Origin: CAZJHX01 sp964545715
Lineage (GTDB): Bacteria; Myxococcota_A; UBA9042; GCA-2863065
Direction: 5' to 3'
Assembly (NCBI GenBank): GCA_964545715.1
Contig: CAZJHX010000084.1
Coordinates: 1 to 45,963, forward strand
DNA: 45,963 bases
Made by a program: the position numbers and the translations under genes. This document shows, one piece after another, positions 36,522 to 45,594 of this stretch. The notes under the pieces are model-generated. The model saw only the letters and a program-made list of their open reading frames with translations. It searched no databases and was not told where the DNA came from. The stretch's first letter is position 1. Each line of letters starts with the position of its first letter.

Positions 36522-38606
36522 CTAAGGCGCGGACTCCGCCAGGATCCGACGCTGCAGATCCGCCATCATCGCGCGCGCCTCACGCTGCGCGCTGCCCCTC
36601 AGAAACGGCTCCGCCTTGACCAGCAGCACCAGCGCCAGGTCCAGCTGCCCCCGATTGGCGTGCGTGATCGCCATGTACCACGTCATCTTGGCCACCCGGG
36701 CCGCGTCGATGCCCAGCCGCGCCGCCTCCGCAAACGCCTCCGACGTGGCCGCCAGATCACCTTTGTTGAACAGCGTCGTGCCCAGGTTGTACCAGCCCAG
36801 CGCATAGCCCGGTCGCATCTGAACCACCTCGCGGAAGCGGTTCTCAGCGGCCGCATGGTGCCCCTCCAGCTGCAGCAGCATGGCGTAGTTATTGGTGACG
36901 TGCGCGCTGTCCCGGTACGTCATGTACGCCTCCCCGACCGCCAGCATGGCCAGCCGCCGGTCGCCCTGCGACGCCACATGTCCACCCAGAATCGAGTACG
37001 TCTGCGCCAGCGACTCCAGCGTCGAGGTCGGCCAGCGCCCGCCCGACAGCCGCCGCCATCTGGACCGCACGCCGATCAGGTAGCCCTGCATGTTGCGGAT
37101 CTTGGGGCCGAAGAGGCGCCCCATCGGCAGCGACAGGCGCAGGTCGCCGGCCACCAGGTTGTCGACGGTCACGTCGCCCAGCTGCCAGTAGACCGGGCGC
37201 CTCTCCGTGTTCTCCGCCAGCAGGACCGACAGCAGCTGACGCGTCTCGCCGCCCTCCGCCAGCGCCGCCATGAACGTGTCGGTCAGGTGGGCGTCCCCGT
37301 GGATGCTGTGCAGCTGCTCGACGTACGCCTGGTCAGCGATGTGCTGCTTGACGATGGTGGTGCAGTCCGGGCGCCTGTTCTCCACCCCCTGCAGATAGGT
37401 CGTGGCCGACGCCAGGTCGTCCGACGAGACCAGCAGCAGCGACTCGGGCGGGGCCTGGTCAAACGTACGGTCGCCCTGATCGATCGGGTGATATAAGCGC
37501 CGCGAGTCACGCACGCGTCCCTCGGAGAACACCGCCGGCGTTGTCAGCGAGAAGGCCAGCACAAAGCTCAGTAGCGGCGCCGAATACAGCCGGAACTCGG
37601 TCGCCAGCCAGCGCTTGCCGATCCAGCTCATGCCCACGACAAAGGCCACCGACGTCGCAAACGTGGCGATCAGGCCGGTCTGGCGGTCCTGCATCCCCAT
37701 GGGGTTCAGCAGCACCGTGAACGCCAGGTCCGCCAGCCAGATCCCCAGCAACAGCGCCGCAAACCGGGGCTTTCGGCGCGCCAGTAGCAGGGCGCCCAGA
37801 GCCGCTCCGACCGCTGCCCACGAGACCTGGCTCCACAGCTGCGCGATGGCCTGGGTAAAGTTGATGTCAAACGCCGCCTTGCCGCCCATCTCGGCCGAGA
37901 ACGCCTGCCGAATACGCGCGCCGGTCAGGTGGTCCCACAGCGCCCCCACAGTCGAGGGATCGCCCCAGTTGCGCCAGGGCTCCTGGGCCGCCCGAATCGG
38001 CAGATACGCCAGCACCAGCATGCCGGTCGCCACCAGCACAGCCGTCCAGCCCAGGTCCCGCTTCAGCGTCTGCCGGCGATGCAGCAGGATGATGGCCCAG
38101 CCCGCGGCCGCGACCAGCGCAAAGACCGCGTGGAGCCCCGCCGCCAGCCCCGTCAGCACTGCCGCCGCTCGCAGCTTGCGCACCGAGCCGGTGTCGATCA
38201 CGTCGGTCAGCAGCCACAGATACACCACGACGGCCAGCAGATTGGGCGTGTAGACCTCGGCGCTGGTCGCGTGCAGCCACATCGTGCTGCCGCAGCCGAC
38301 CAGCAGCGCGCCGGCCGCCGCCGCCGCTTTTGTGACGCCGCTGCGGTCGCCCGCGAATCGCAGCATAAGCAGGTAGGACAGGGCGACCGTGACGCTGGCA
38401 CAAACCGCGCTGAGCACGTTGATGCGAAACGCGATCTGGCCCAGTGGCAGGAAGGTCGCAGCCTTGGCCATCAGCATGTAGAGCGGGAAGCCGGTCGGGT
38501 GCGCGATGCCCAGGCCGTAAGCGGCCGCCGACAGCTCGCCGGCGTCGCGCCAGTAGATACTGGGGCCGATCAGGATGAGATAACCCAGCCCGGTCAGCGC
38601 ACCCAG
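36522..38606 (-). CDS. DUF2723 membrane protein with TPR tail, non-canonical start
   Basis: About 694 residues. DUF2723 proteins resemble GT-C/O-mannosyl-type membrane proteins. The conserved start motif YWRDAGELSAAAYGLG, then IAHPTGFPLY, is coded upstream of the first ATG (38477). From the in-frame TGA at about 38714 down to that ATG there is no ATG, GTG or TTG. The best candidate is CTG 38606, 10 nt after AAGGGG; CTG 38663 or ACG 38654 are alternatives. About ten membrane helices follow, then a soluble part with TPR-like repeats (WYNLGTTLFNKGDLAATSEAFAEAARLG). The upstream Kelch-like lipoprotein gene ends at 38644. The role is unknown, possibly glycan transfer. Confidence 0.8.
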   Translation of the reverse strand: MGALTGLGYLILIGPSIYWRDAGELSAAAYGLGIAHPTGFPLYMLMAKAATFLPLGQIAFRINVLSAVCASVTVALSYLLMLRFAGDRSGVTKAAAAAGALLVGCGSTMWLHATSAEVYTPNLLAVVVYLWLLTDVIDTGSVRKLRAAAVLTGLAAGLHAVFALVAAAGWAIILLHRRQTLKRDLGWTAVLVATGMLVLAYLPIRAAQEPWRNWGDPSTVGALWDHLTGARIRQAFSAEMGGKAAFDINFTQAIAQLWSQVSWAAVGAALGALLLARRKPRFAALLLGIWLADLAFTVLLNPMGMQDRQTGLIATFATSVAFVVGMSWIGKRWLATEFRLYSAPLLSFVLAFSLTTPAVFSEGRVRDSRRLYHPIDQGDRTFDQAPPESLLLVSSDDLASATTYLQGVENRRPDCTTIVKQHIADQAYVEQLHSIHGDAHLTDTFMAALAEGGETRQLLSVLLAENTERRPVYWQLGDVTVDNLVAGDLRLSLPMGRLFGPKIRNMQGYLIGVRSRWRRLSGGRWPTSTLESLAQTYSILGGHVASQGDRRLAMLAVGEAYMTYRDSAHVTNNYAMLLQLEGHHAAAENRFREVVQMRPGYALGWYNLGTTLFNKGDLAATSEAFAEAARLGIDAARVAKMTWYMAITHANRGQLDLALVLLVKAEPFLRGSAQREARAMMADLQRRILAESAP

Positions 38607-38643
38607 AAAGACCGCGCCCCTTGGGAACGGGCGCTGCGCGGGG

Positions 38644-40434
38644 TTATGGGACGTAGAGCTCAGCGCCTGTGACGACCGAGAGCGCGCCCTCGTCGTCGGT
38701 GGTCAGCCCACCGGCGATCAGGACGGCACCCTTGAGCGGGCCGGTGGTGATCAGCGTCGCCGTGTGGCCGAAGCGCGGGCGCCGCATGTTCTTGTTTTCG
38801 ATGATCTCTTTGCCCTCGATGATGTACGAGGCGCCCACGGCCTTGCCGTTGTCGTCCAGACCGCCGCTCACGAGCACGCGACCGCCCTCGAGCGCTGTCG
38901 CTGCGGCATGCACGCGGAAGACGCTGGGTACGCCGCCGGACGCGTCCAGGTCCTGGGCGCCCACTTTCACGTTGCTGGAGGTCAGCGACAGCAGCGCCGG
39001 CAAGATGGACGGCGCGCGGGACAGCCGCTCGGTGCCGCCCACCAGGTAGTTGTTCTTGGCGGCGCGTACGCAGGTCGGGAAGACCACGTTGCCGTCCAGG
39101 TCGCCCGGGATCAGCCCGACCGACGTAAAGTCGGAGCCCTTGAAGACCTCTCCCAGCACGGTCTCGGGGCCGTCCGTCAGATCGCTGGACAGGCCGCCGA
39201 AAAGCAGCACCGTCTCGCAGCCGTTAGCACCGGGATCGTCGTCCAGGCACAGGCTGCAGTGTCCAAACCGCGGACCGTTCAACGAGCCCAGCGCGCTGCA
39301 GCTGGCGCCGTCGCACAGGTCGGCAAACGCGGAGGGCAGCACCCCCGTGCCGGTCGTGACCGGCTCCAGCCCGCCAGAGACCAGCACGGACCCGCCTTTG
39401 ACCTGAATGGCGTCGGCGCCTACGCGCGGGGCCGAGAGCGCGTCGCTTTGGACCGTGCCGCTGTCGAAGTCGACTGTCACCGCCACGCTGACGATGTTGT
39501 CTTTCTTGGTCAGGTCCTCGTCCGGAATCGAGAACTCGAGGTACTTCTTGGTCGAGCCGGCCTCGCCGCTGTCGAGCAGGGACAGGTCGACCTGACGCGC
39601 GCCGCCAAAGAACGCCAGCCGGTTGCCGCCGATCGACGTCGCCGCATGCAGCGCGACCCGCAGGCCGCTGGGCCAGTCCAGCTCAGGGCGCGACCACGTC
39701 ATGGTGACGGGGTCGAACAGCGAGACGATCTCGTCGGTGGCCAGGAAGGTGCCCGGCTTGGGGTTGTGCGTGACGCCGCCGACCAGCGCGATGCGGCCGT
39801 CCGCCAGCGCCGTCGCCGTGTGAAACGCGCGCCCCACGCCCATGTTCAGCGGGTACGTCGTCGAAGGCAGCCGGCAGGTGCCGGCGTCTTTGTCGCACGA
39901 CGCGCTGGGGCTGACCTCAAACGTGAAGCCGTCCGCGCCAACCTTCAGGCAGTCGTCGTCCGAGCTGCACTGGGTGCCGCCCGCAAGCTCGCGCAGTCCG
40001 CGGGCAAACGTCGGGAACTCGCTGAACTTGCGCAGACCAAACGTCGGCACGTACCAGATGCCGTCCTGCTCCACGCCCTCCAGCACCCGCACGCCGCCGC
40101 GCGCACCGATCAACACCTGCTCGGTGCATGAGCTGTCCGCGAACCCTTTGAGATGGACTGTGAAGCCCTCGCCGGCGCGAATGCCGGTGATCGTGACCAG
40201 ATCGCCGCTGTACGGCACGCATGGCTCGGAGAACAGGGACTCGGCCGGGCCGTTGCGCCACTCGCCGGCCAGGATATCGACCGCAAACGCGCACGTGTCG
40301 TGCTTGCTCAGCGCCAGGTCATCGGGGCAGGAGATCTGCGGCAGGCCGATCGTGACGTAGCCGCTCTCGTCGGCATGATCCGCGCAGCCTCCGAGCAGCA
40401 GCAGCGCCAGCGTCAACCTCAAGGTGCCTCTCAT
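38644..40434 (-). CDS. Kelch-like repeat lipoprotein
   Basis: A 596-residue lipoprotein (MRGTLRLTLALLLLGGC, Cys17). Kelch/galactose-oxidase-type repeats begin at about 200: FHTATALADGRIALVGGVTH, LHAATSIGGNRLAFFGGAR, GGSVLVSGGLEPV, TVLLFGGLSSDL, VHAAATALEGGRVLVSGG and GHTATLITTGPLKGAVLIAGG. They predict a six- or seven-bladed propeller. The N-terminal 190 residues are unassigned, with several Cys pairs that may form disulfides. It is probably a surface or periplasmic binding protein. ATG 40434 overlaps the stop of the PEGA gene upstream (ATGA). Confidence 0.83.
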   Translation of the reverse strand: MRGTLRLTLALLLLGGCADHADESGYVTIGLPQISCPDDLALSKHDTCAFAVDILAGEWRNGPAESLFSEPCVPYSGDLVTITGIRAGEGFTVHLKGFADSSCTEQVLIGARGGVRVLEGVEQDGIWYVPTFGLRKFSEFPTFARGLRELAGGTQCSSDDDCLKVGADGFTFEVSPSASCDKDAGTCRLPSTTYPLNMGVGRAFHTATALADGRIALVGGVTHNPKPGTFLATDEIVSLFDPVTMTWSRPELDWPSGLRVALHAATSIGGNRLAFFGGARQVDLSLLDSGEAGSTKKYLEFSIPDEDLTKKDNIVSVAVTVDFDSGTVQSDALSAPRVGADAIQVKGGSVLVSGGLEPVTTGTGVLPSAFADLCDGASCSALGSLNGPRFGHCSLCLDDDPGANGCETVLLFGGLSSDLTDGPETVLGEVFKGSDFTSVGLIPGDLDGNVVFPTCVRAAKNNYLVGGTERLSRAPSILPALLSLTSSNVKVGAQDLDASGGVPSVFRVHAAATALEGGRVLVSGGLDDNGKAVGASYIIEGKEIIENKNMRRPRFGHTATLITTGPLKGAVLIAGGLTTDDEGALSVVTGAELYVP

Positions 40435-41420
40435 CGGGCCTCCTGCAGCACGAGCGGGTCGTAGTCGGGCGAGCCGAAGCCGAAGTTCAGCACGCCTGTC
40501 GGCGCGGGATCCTCACCGCCGGTCGCCAGCACACCCACCGTGACGATGCCGGCAACGCCGACGCCGATGGACGTCCAGAACCACCAGGTCTGATAGAACG
40601 GGGTGTCGTCGTCAGGCTGCTTCTTGACCGGCGGGAAGGGCGCGATGGGCTCTTCCGGATCGGGATCCGGGTCGCCGGGCGTCACGGACGTGGGCGTCTT
40701 CTCCAGCTTGACCGCCAGGTTCACGCGCTTGCCCGCCTTCACGGTCAAGCTCTCTTCCACCTCGATGTACCCGTCCTTGTGGACGCGCACTTTGTATTTG
40801 CCGACCTTCAGCTTGATGCGCAGCGGCGTGCGCCCGGCCAGCTCGCCGTTCAGCCACACGTTGGCGCCTTTCAGGTTGGACTTGATCGTGACCGGCGCCG
40901 TCTTCGGACCGGCCGTGACCGGTGCCGGAGCCGCGCCAAAGGCCGCCGTGATCAGCTTGCCCAGCGTCTTGGGCAGGGCCGACTTGCTGTTGGCCTTGCC
41001 GCCGATATCGGAGATCATCTGGGGCTTGCCGGCGTTGACCACCTTGAACTTGACGCCCAGGCCGCCGCCCTTGGACTCCGCCTCGGAGTAGACCACGCGG
41101 TCCGCCTTGTAGTGCTTGCCGATCTTCGTCAGGCACTCCACGTCGATGTCCGTGCACTCGAGCTCGAGCATGAGCTCCAGCAGGTCGATCTCCGGCGTCG
41201 CCAGCAACTTGATCTTGGGATACTTCCCCAGCGTGTTGCGGATGATCGTCGTCGCAGCGGCTTTGTCATCGTCTTCCAGCCCTTCTGATTGGGTCTGAAG
41301 GACCAGGACGCGTGGTTTTTTGGCAGCCCACGCCTGAACGGGGACCAGCAGGTGCGCCACAGCTAGCGTGACGAGCAATCCTTGCGTCAGCGTGGCGAGA
41401 TTCTTGTGTCGGAAGTGCAC
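40431..41420 (-). CDS. Exported PEGA-domain protein
   Basis: A 329-residue protein. A signal peptide (LLVTLAVAHLLVPVQAWA) is followed by a domain of about 120 residues (RVLVLQTQSEGLEDDDKAAATTIIRNTL, with Cys in LECTDIDVECLTKIG). This resembles the N-terminal part of several myxobacterial PEGA proteins. A PEGA domain lies at about 174-245 (GANVWLNGELAGRTPLRIKLKVGKYKVRV split over its strands), then a Pro/Asp-rich linker and a C-terminal helix (FWTSIGVGVAGIVTVGVLA). It is probably anchored in the inner membrane. The start is GTG 41420 with GAGAGG 8 nt upstream. It is the first gene of a coupled PEGA-Kelch-DUF2723 series. Confidence 0.85.
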   Translation of the reverse strand: MHFRHKNLATLTQGLLVTLAVAHLLVPVQAWAAKKPRVLVLQTQSEGLEDDDKAAATTIIRNTLGKYPKIKLLATPEIDLLELMLELECTDIDVECLTKIGKHYKADRVVYSEAESKGGGLGVKFKVVNAGKPQMISDIGGKANSKSALPKTLGKLITAAFGAAPAPVTAGPKTAPVTIKSNLKGANVWLNGELAGRTPLRIKLKVGKYKVRVHKDGYIEVEESLTVKAGKRVNLAVKLEKTPTSVTPGDPDPDPEEPIAPFPPVKKQPDDDTPFYQTWWFWTSIGVGVAGIVTVGVLATGGEDPAPTGVLNFGFGSPDYDPLVLQEAR

Positions 41421-41478
41421 TGAGGGGACCTCTCAGGCTTCGTTTTAGATCCGTCGGAGACTAGCAGCAACAAAACCC

Positions 41479-41997
41479 CTAATCAAACGGAGCATAGCGC
41501 TTCGTCGGCAGCGCCCCGGCGATGCCTGAAGTACTTGTGTAAATGTATGCGCCGGCCCAGGAGTTCACTCGGGGAGCGACGGGGCCCGGTTCCATCGGCT
41601 CGCCCACGACCTGCAGCATCGGCGCCCCGGGCGCGCTCTGGATCGTGACCGACCGGACGATTGGCGGCGACAGGTAATCCGCGCGCGACTTCAGCGACGC
41701 GCAATAGCCGCCCAGGATGCACTTTCGCTTGCCGTCATCCAGCGCCGATGTCTGGCACTGCCCGTCATCGTTCCAGGTGTAGACGTCGGTGGTCGTCGGC
41801 AGCGGCGGCAGCGTCACCGGCTCCGTTTGCGCCGGGCGGGTCCACGCGATGGTGTGCGGGCCGTCCAGTGCGCACAGGGCGTCCGTCAGCTGCCCCAGCC
41901 GCGCGTAGTGATGCACGCTCCAGGCAGGCATGCCCACAGCGCCGTCTTCCAGGGTGTCGACCGGGTCGTTTTGGCCGTCGTGATCGCCGGCTTTATC
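41479..41997 (-). pseudogene. C-terminal continuation of the large surface lipoprotein in the -1 frame
   Basis: From 41997 the -1 frame reads DKAGDHDGQNDPVDTLEDGA, an Asp-rich calcium-loop-like stretch. It then gives 150 plausible residues with Cys pairs (CQTSALDD, RKCILGGYC), ending at TAG 41479. Its own possible ATG at 42084 lies over the other frame and begins with an unlikely sequence, so this is best read as the separated end of the upstream coding region. It may be a true mutation, programmed slippage or a sequencing error. About 172 residues. Confidence 0.6.
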
Positions 41998-44900
41998 GAG
42001 GCCGAATCTTTGGAGACCACATCCGCATCCGTGGCGGTCTGGGGCGCAAAGCACCCGTCCGCATAGCTCGGACCGTCCGGCCACTCATAAGAGCAGGTGT
42101 CGATGTCGCACACCTCTATCGTTGCGCCCTGGCAGATCGACTGGCTCTGCTCGGCCAGGTACGGCCGCCGCACTTTGGCGAGCATGATGACCTCGCCAGT
42201 CGTCGCTTTGGCGCGCATCGGGAACCACGGATACGGGTTCTTGACCTGCAGCGTGGTCAGGTGCGTCCCACCGTACTCCGCAGCCTGCGCCAGATCGCTG
42301 AAGGGCACGTGCATGTCGACCGCATCCAGCTCGTAGTCGTCCAGATCCGGGTAGCCTGACGCGCCGATCACCGCCTCCTGGATCAGCAGCGGCGGTGACA
42401 GCAGCTCCACCGTGAACGGATACGTCTGGGTCGTGACGTTGCCCGCGGCGTCGGCCACGGTTACCTGAACGGCGGTCGGCACGTTCTCGTTCTTCCACAC
42501 GATGCCCTTGGACGGATCACCCACCACGGTGTCGTACGAGAAGGCGGTCTGCACGATGCCGTCCAGGTCCACCGGCAGCTCGGGCGCGACCGGATCCTTG
42601 AAGTCGGGGCCGCCGATAAACGTGACCACGGGCGCCCAGCCGTCGGCGGGCGGGTTGTCGTCTGAGAGCTGAAAGCGGAAGGCCGGCAGATTGGCCTGCT
42701 CGATGGCCGCTTGCGAGCCGATCAGCCAGATCACCCGGTTGGCCAGCTTTCGCACCACACACGCGTCCCCGCAGCTGGGGCCGATCGGTAGCGGCGACCC
42801 GCCCTTGTAGATCAGGAGCGCCCCGTCCTGCTCGACCACCATGCCGGCTTCGTCCAGATAGGTCGTCTCCAGCCACTGCACGGCCGGTGGGTCGGCGTCA
42901 TACGTGACCGTGAGCTCGACGGTCACCACGTTGCCCACCTTGTCGGACGCCTTGATGGTCAGGTTGTTTGCGCCGTTCTCCAACGGCGCATCCGCCGTCC
43001 ACGAGCCGTCGTCCTCGATGGCGGCCGTCACAGCGCCTGCGTCGCCTACAGCGACCGTCACCGTGCCGACGCCGACCGCATCCGACACGGTCCCGAAGAC
43101 CGCCACCGTGTCTGTGTTGAGTACGGAGGCGTGCGCCGGTCCCTGCACCTCGAGCTCGGGCGGTGTGAGGTCCGCCGCCAGTGTGACGACGGTCGACTGC
43201 TCGTTGCCCAGGCCGTCCGACACCGTGCACGCCAGCGTGTGTTGGCCGGTCAGCGCCACGTCCAAGGTGCTCTGTGTCTCAGCGCATTGCTCGGCGCCGT
43301 CGTCGACCGTCAGGCACGCTGTAACGACGGGCTGGTCGGCGTCCTCGCCCGTACACGCCGCGGTGACGGACGCCGAGCCGACCCAGGTAGTGCCGTCCAG
43401 CTCAAAGACCGCGTCCTCGCCCAGCACGATGCCTGCCGTCGGCGCGATCACGTCCACCAGGATGTTCACCGGCACCTCGGTGACGTTGCCGACAAAGTCC
43501 TTGGCGCTGACGATGAAGTTCAAGGGCCCGTGCTCCAGGGGGTTGATGAACTTCATATTGAGTTGATCGTCCTCGATCGTCGGCAGCGTCATGCCCACCT
43601 CGTTCGACCACACATGCTGTACGCCCGACTGCGTGTCCGAGATCGTCCCACTGAGCGGTAGCGTCTCGTCACTGCCGACCCACTGCCCGTTCTTCGGCGA
43701 TATGACCGCGAGCGTTGGTCCCGCGGCATCAACCTTGACCGCCACGTCGCTCACGGTCGCTTCGTTGCCGCCCAGGTCGAGCGCTCCAACCTGGCAGCTG
43801 GTCGACGTTGCGCTGATATCGGTCAGCGTCACTGACCAGGTGACCGACGTGTCGTCGTCTTCCACCTCGTAGAGCTCGGCGTTGAACACGTCATCGCCGC
43901 ACGTGAGCGTGACGTTACCAATACCGGAGGTCGCGTCGGTCCCCGTGCCGGCAAAAGTGAACTCAGTGGTGCCCTCCGCAATCCAGTACACGCCGTCGGC
44001 GGCGCCTTCGGAGAACGGATCCGGCGTCACCACCGGCAGGTCGCCGTCCTTCGAGATGCTCACGGAGAGCGGCGAAGACCCGTTGTCCAGCTCATCGAAT
44101 GCCGCGACCGTCAGCGTATTGACCGGCTCGGTCAATGACATCTGAACCGTCCACAGTCCGTCGCCGAGATCCGACGGGTCGCCGTCCGTCTGTCCGTCCA
44201 GGACCTGCAGCACGCTCTCACCGACGCCGCCGTCGTCCTGCACCAGCACCGTGACCGCCTGCACGGCTGCGTCCGCACCCACCCACTGCGGCAGCTCGCC
44301 GACCACATTTAGCTTGGGGCCGGTTGTGTCGATGAAGAACGTGCGCTCGATCGACACCACCGTGCCGCTCTCGCTGACCGCCTTGGCTTCGACCAGGACC
44401 GGGCCATCAAGGTGCTCCGCCGGGTCGATCACGACCTGCTCGCCGAGCACCGGCGCCGTATTGACGCGCAGATCGACCGATATCGCATTTTTTGTCGTCA
44501 GCCCGACAGTAAACGCTGTGTTGTGGAACGATCCGTCGGGCGGCGTCGCGGCGCTGAACTTCAGAAGCGGCGGGTTTGCCTCAAAGGCGGTGGGCGCTGC
44601 GTCCGGTGGATACAGCGGCCCGTCGTCTGTGCTGATGTCCCAGAGGTAGCCGTCCTTGGCAGCCAGCCCGACCAGGTCGACCGCGGGGGCGCCAGGCACC
44701 GAGAGCACGCTCCAGGTGGCCTCGGCCAGGGCGTACCGTGTGGTATCGGGCCCCAGCACGTAGCCACCGGGCGCCGCCAACAGCTCGCCCGAGACCAGGC
44801 CGTCGAAGAGTCCGTCGCCGAGGTCCGTTCGCAGCACGCCGATAATGGCGGCGTCGGTCTCCCCGGACGCATTGGCCAGGCCGCGGACGCCGAGGTGAAA

Positions 44901-45533
44901 GAGCCCACTGAGCGTCTGGCTGGTGCCCAGTTGGCCGATTTTTGGCTGCGCGCTGACGGCGTTCGGGGCGTCCGGACGCTGGAGATGGTCGTTGAGCCGG
45001 TCGGTCGCCAAGGTCAGCGCCTCATCGGCCGGCATGTCGTCGATTCGATAGCGCTGCGCCAGGTCCAGGGCCAGCGAGGTGAGGCCGGTGACCACAACGC
45101 CGGCCGCGCTCCCCCCCTCCAAAACCACGGTGGCGTGGACGATATCGCCGACCTGAATCAGCACCCGCGCCGTCTCGCCGGGTGGCGTGATCACGACGGT
45201 AAAGCTGCCGTCCTCCGCCGTCGTCCCGGCGCCGATCGGCGCGCCCACCACGAAGTCGTCGAACCCGGCGACGGTGACCGGCAGGTCGGCCAAAGGCTCG
45301 TGCAGTGTTGCCAGGCCCGACAGTTCACCGGACAGTTGGGCCGTCTCCTCGCCCGGATCGTCGCCGGTCTGGGGTGCGTCCGGCGCATCCGCGCTGTCGT
45401 CCAGCGGTTGGGGGACGTCGGCGGCGACGTCTGTGGTCGCCGGCACGTCCGCCGTGGGCACGGTCGCAGGTATGGGGTCGTCGTCTCCGCAGCCCGCCAC
45501 CATCACAAAGATCGCCATCACCAGCCGTCTCAT
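41886..45533 (-). CDS. Large repeat-containing surface lipoprotein (Ig/cadherin-like), apparently frameshifted near its 3' end
   Basis: A 1215-residue reading. The lipoprotein signal MRRLVMAIFVMVAGC (Cys15) is followed by an Ala/Asp/Pro/Thr-rich linker. At least five Ig-like domains follow, recognisable by repeated strand patterns such as FFIDTTGPKLNVVGE, VKVDAAGPTLAVISP, ILVDVIAPTAGIVL, LAADLTPPELEVQGP and VTYDADPPAVQWLE. Such proteins are surface adhesins or structural proteins. The last 36 residues after about position 1179 turn Lys/Thr-rich and atypical, while the adjacent frame continues sensibly to 41479. This indicates a one-base disruption near 41997. GC content matches the neighbours. 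Confidence 0.82.
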   Translation of the reverse strand: MRRLVMAIFVMVAGCGDDDPIPATVPTADVPATTDVAADVPQPLDDSADAPDAPQTGDDPGEETAQLSGELSGLATLHEPLADLPVTVAGFDDFVVGAPIGAGTTAEDGSFTVVITPPGETARVLIQVGDIVHATVVLEGGSAAGVVVTGLTSLALDLAQRYRIDDMPADEALTLATDRLNDHLQRPDAPNAVSAQPKIGQLGTSQTLSGLFHLGVRGLANASGETDAAIIGVLRTDLGDGLFDGLVSGELLAAPGGYVLGPDTTRYALAEATWSVLSVPGAPAVDLVGLAAKDGYLWDISTDDGPLYPPDAAPTAFEANPPLLKFSAATPPDGSFHNTAFTVGLTTKNAISVDLRVNTAPVLGEQVVIDPAEHLDGPVLVEAKAVSESGTVVSIERTFFIDTTGPKLNVVGELPQWVGADAAVQAVTVLVQDDGGVGESVLQVLDGQTDGDPSDLGDGLWTVQMSLTEPVNTLTVAAFDELDNGSSPLSVSISKDGDLPVVTPDPFSEGAADGVYWIAEGTTEFTFAGTGTDATSGIGNVTLTCGDDVFNAELYEVEDDDTSVTWSVTLTDISATSTSCQVGALDLGGNEATVSDVAVKVDAAGPTLAVISPKNGQWVGSDETLPLSGTISDTQSGVQHVWSNEVGMTLPTIEDDQLNMKFINPLEHGPLNFIVSAKDFVGNVTEVPVNILVDVIAPTAGIVLGEDAVFELDGTTWVGSASVTAACTGEDADQPVVTACLTVDDGAEQCAETQSTLDVALTGQHTLACTVSDGLGNEQSTVVTLAADLTPPELEVQGPAHASVLNTDTVAVFGTVSDAVGVGTVTVAVGDAGAVTAAIEDDGSWTADAPLENGANNLTIKASDKVGNVVTVELTVTYDADPPAVQWLETTYLDEAGMVVEQDGALLIYKGGSPLPIGPSCGDACVVRKLANRVIWLIGSQAAIEQANLPAFRFQLSDDNPPADGWAPVVTFIGGPDFKDPVAPELPVDLDGIVQTAFSYDTVVGDPSKGIVWKNENVPTAVQVTVADAAGNVTTQTYPFTVELLSPPLLIQEAVIGASGYPDLDDYELDAVDMHVPFSDLAQAAEYGGTHLTTLQVKNPYPWFPMRAKATTGEVIMLAKVRRPYLAEQSQSICQGATIEVCDIDTCSYEWPDGPSYADGCFAPQTATDADVVSKDSASIKPAITTAKTTRSTPWKTALWACLPGACITTRGWGS

Positions 45534-45594
45534 GGACGACAGCTTGCGACATCAGCCCCGAGAATCAAGCTTTAGGCGGAGTGGTCGTGCGCTA

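Noticed and set aside
38645..38647. ATA codon overlapping the Kelch-like stop as a possible coupled start of the DUF2723 gene
   Set aside because: Careful frame counting shows it is not in frame with the DUF2723 coding sequence.
41990..42010. Programmed -1 frameshift site
   Set aside because: No X-XXY-YYZ heptamer and no clear downstream structure. A mutation or sequencing error is more likely.
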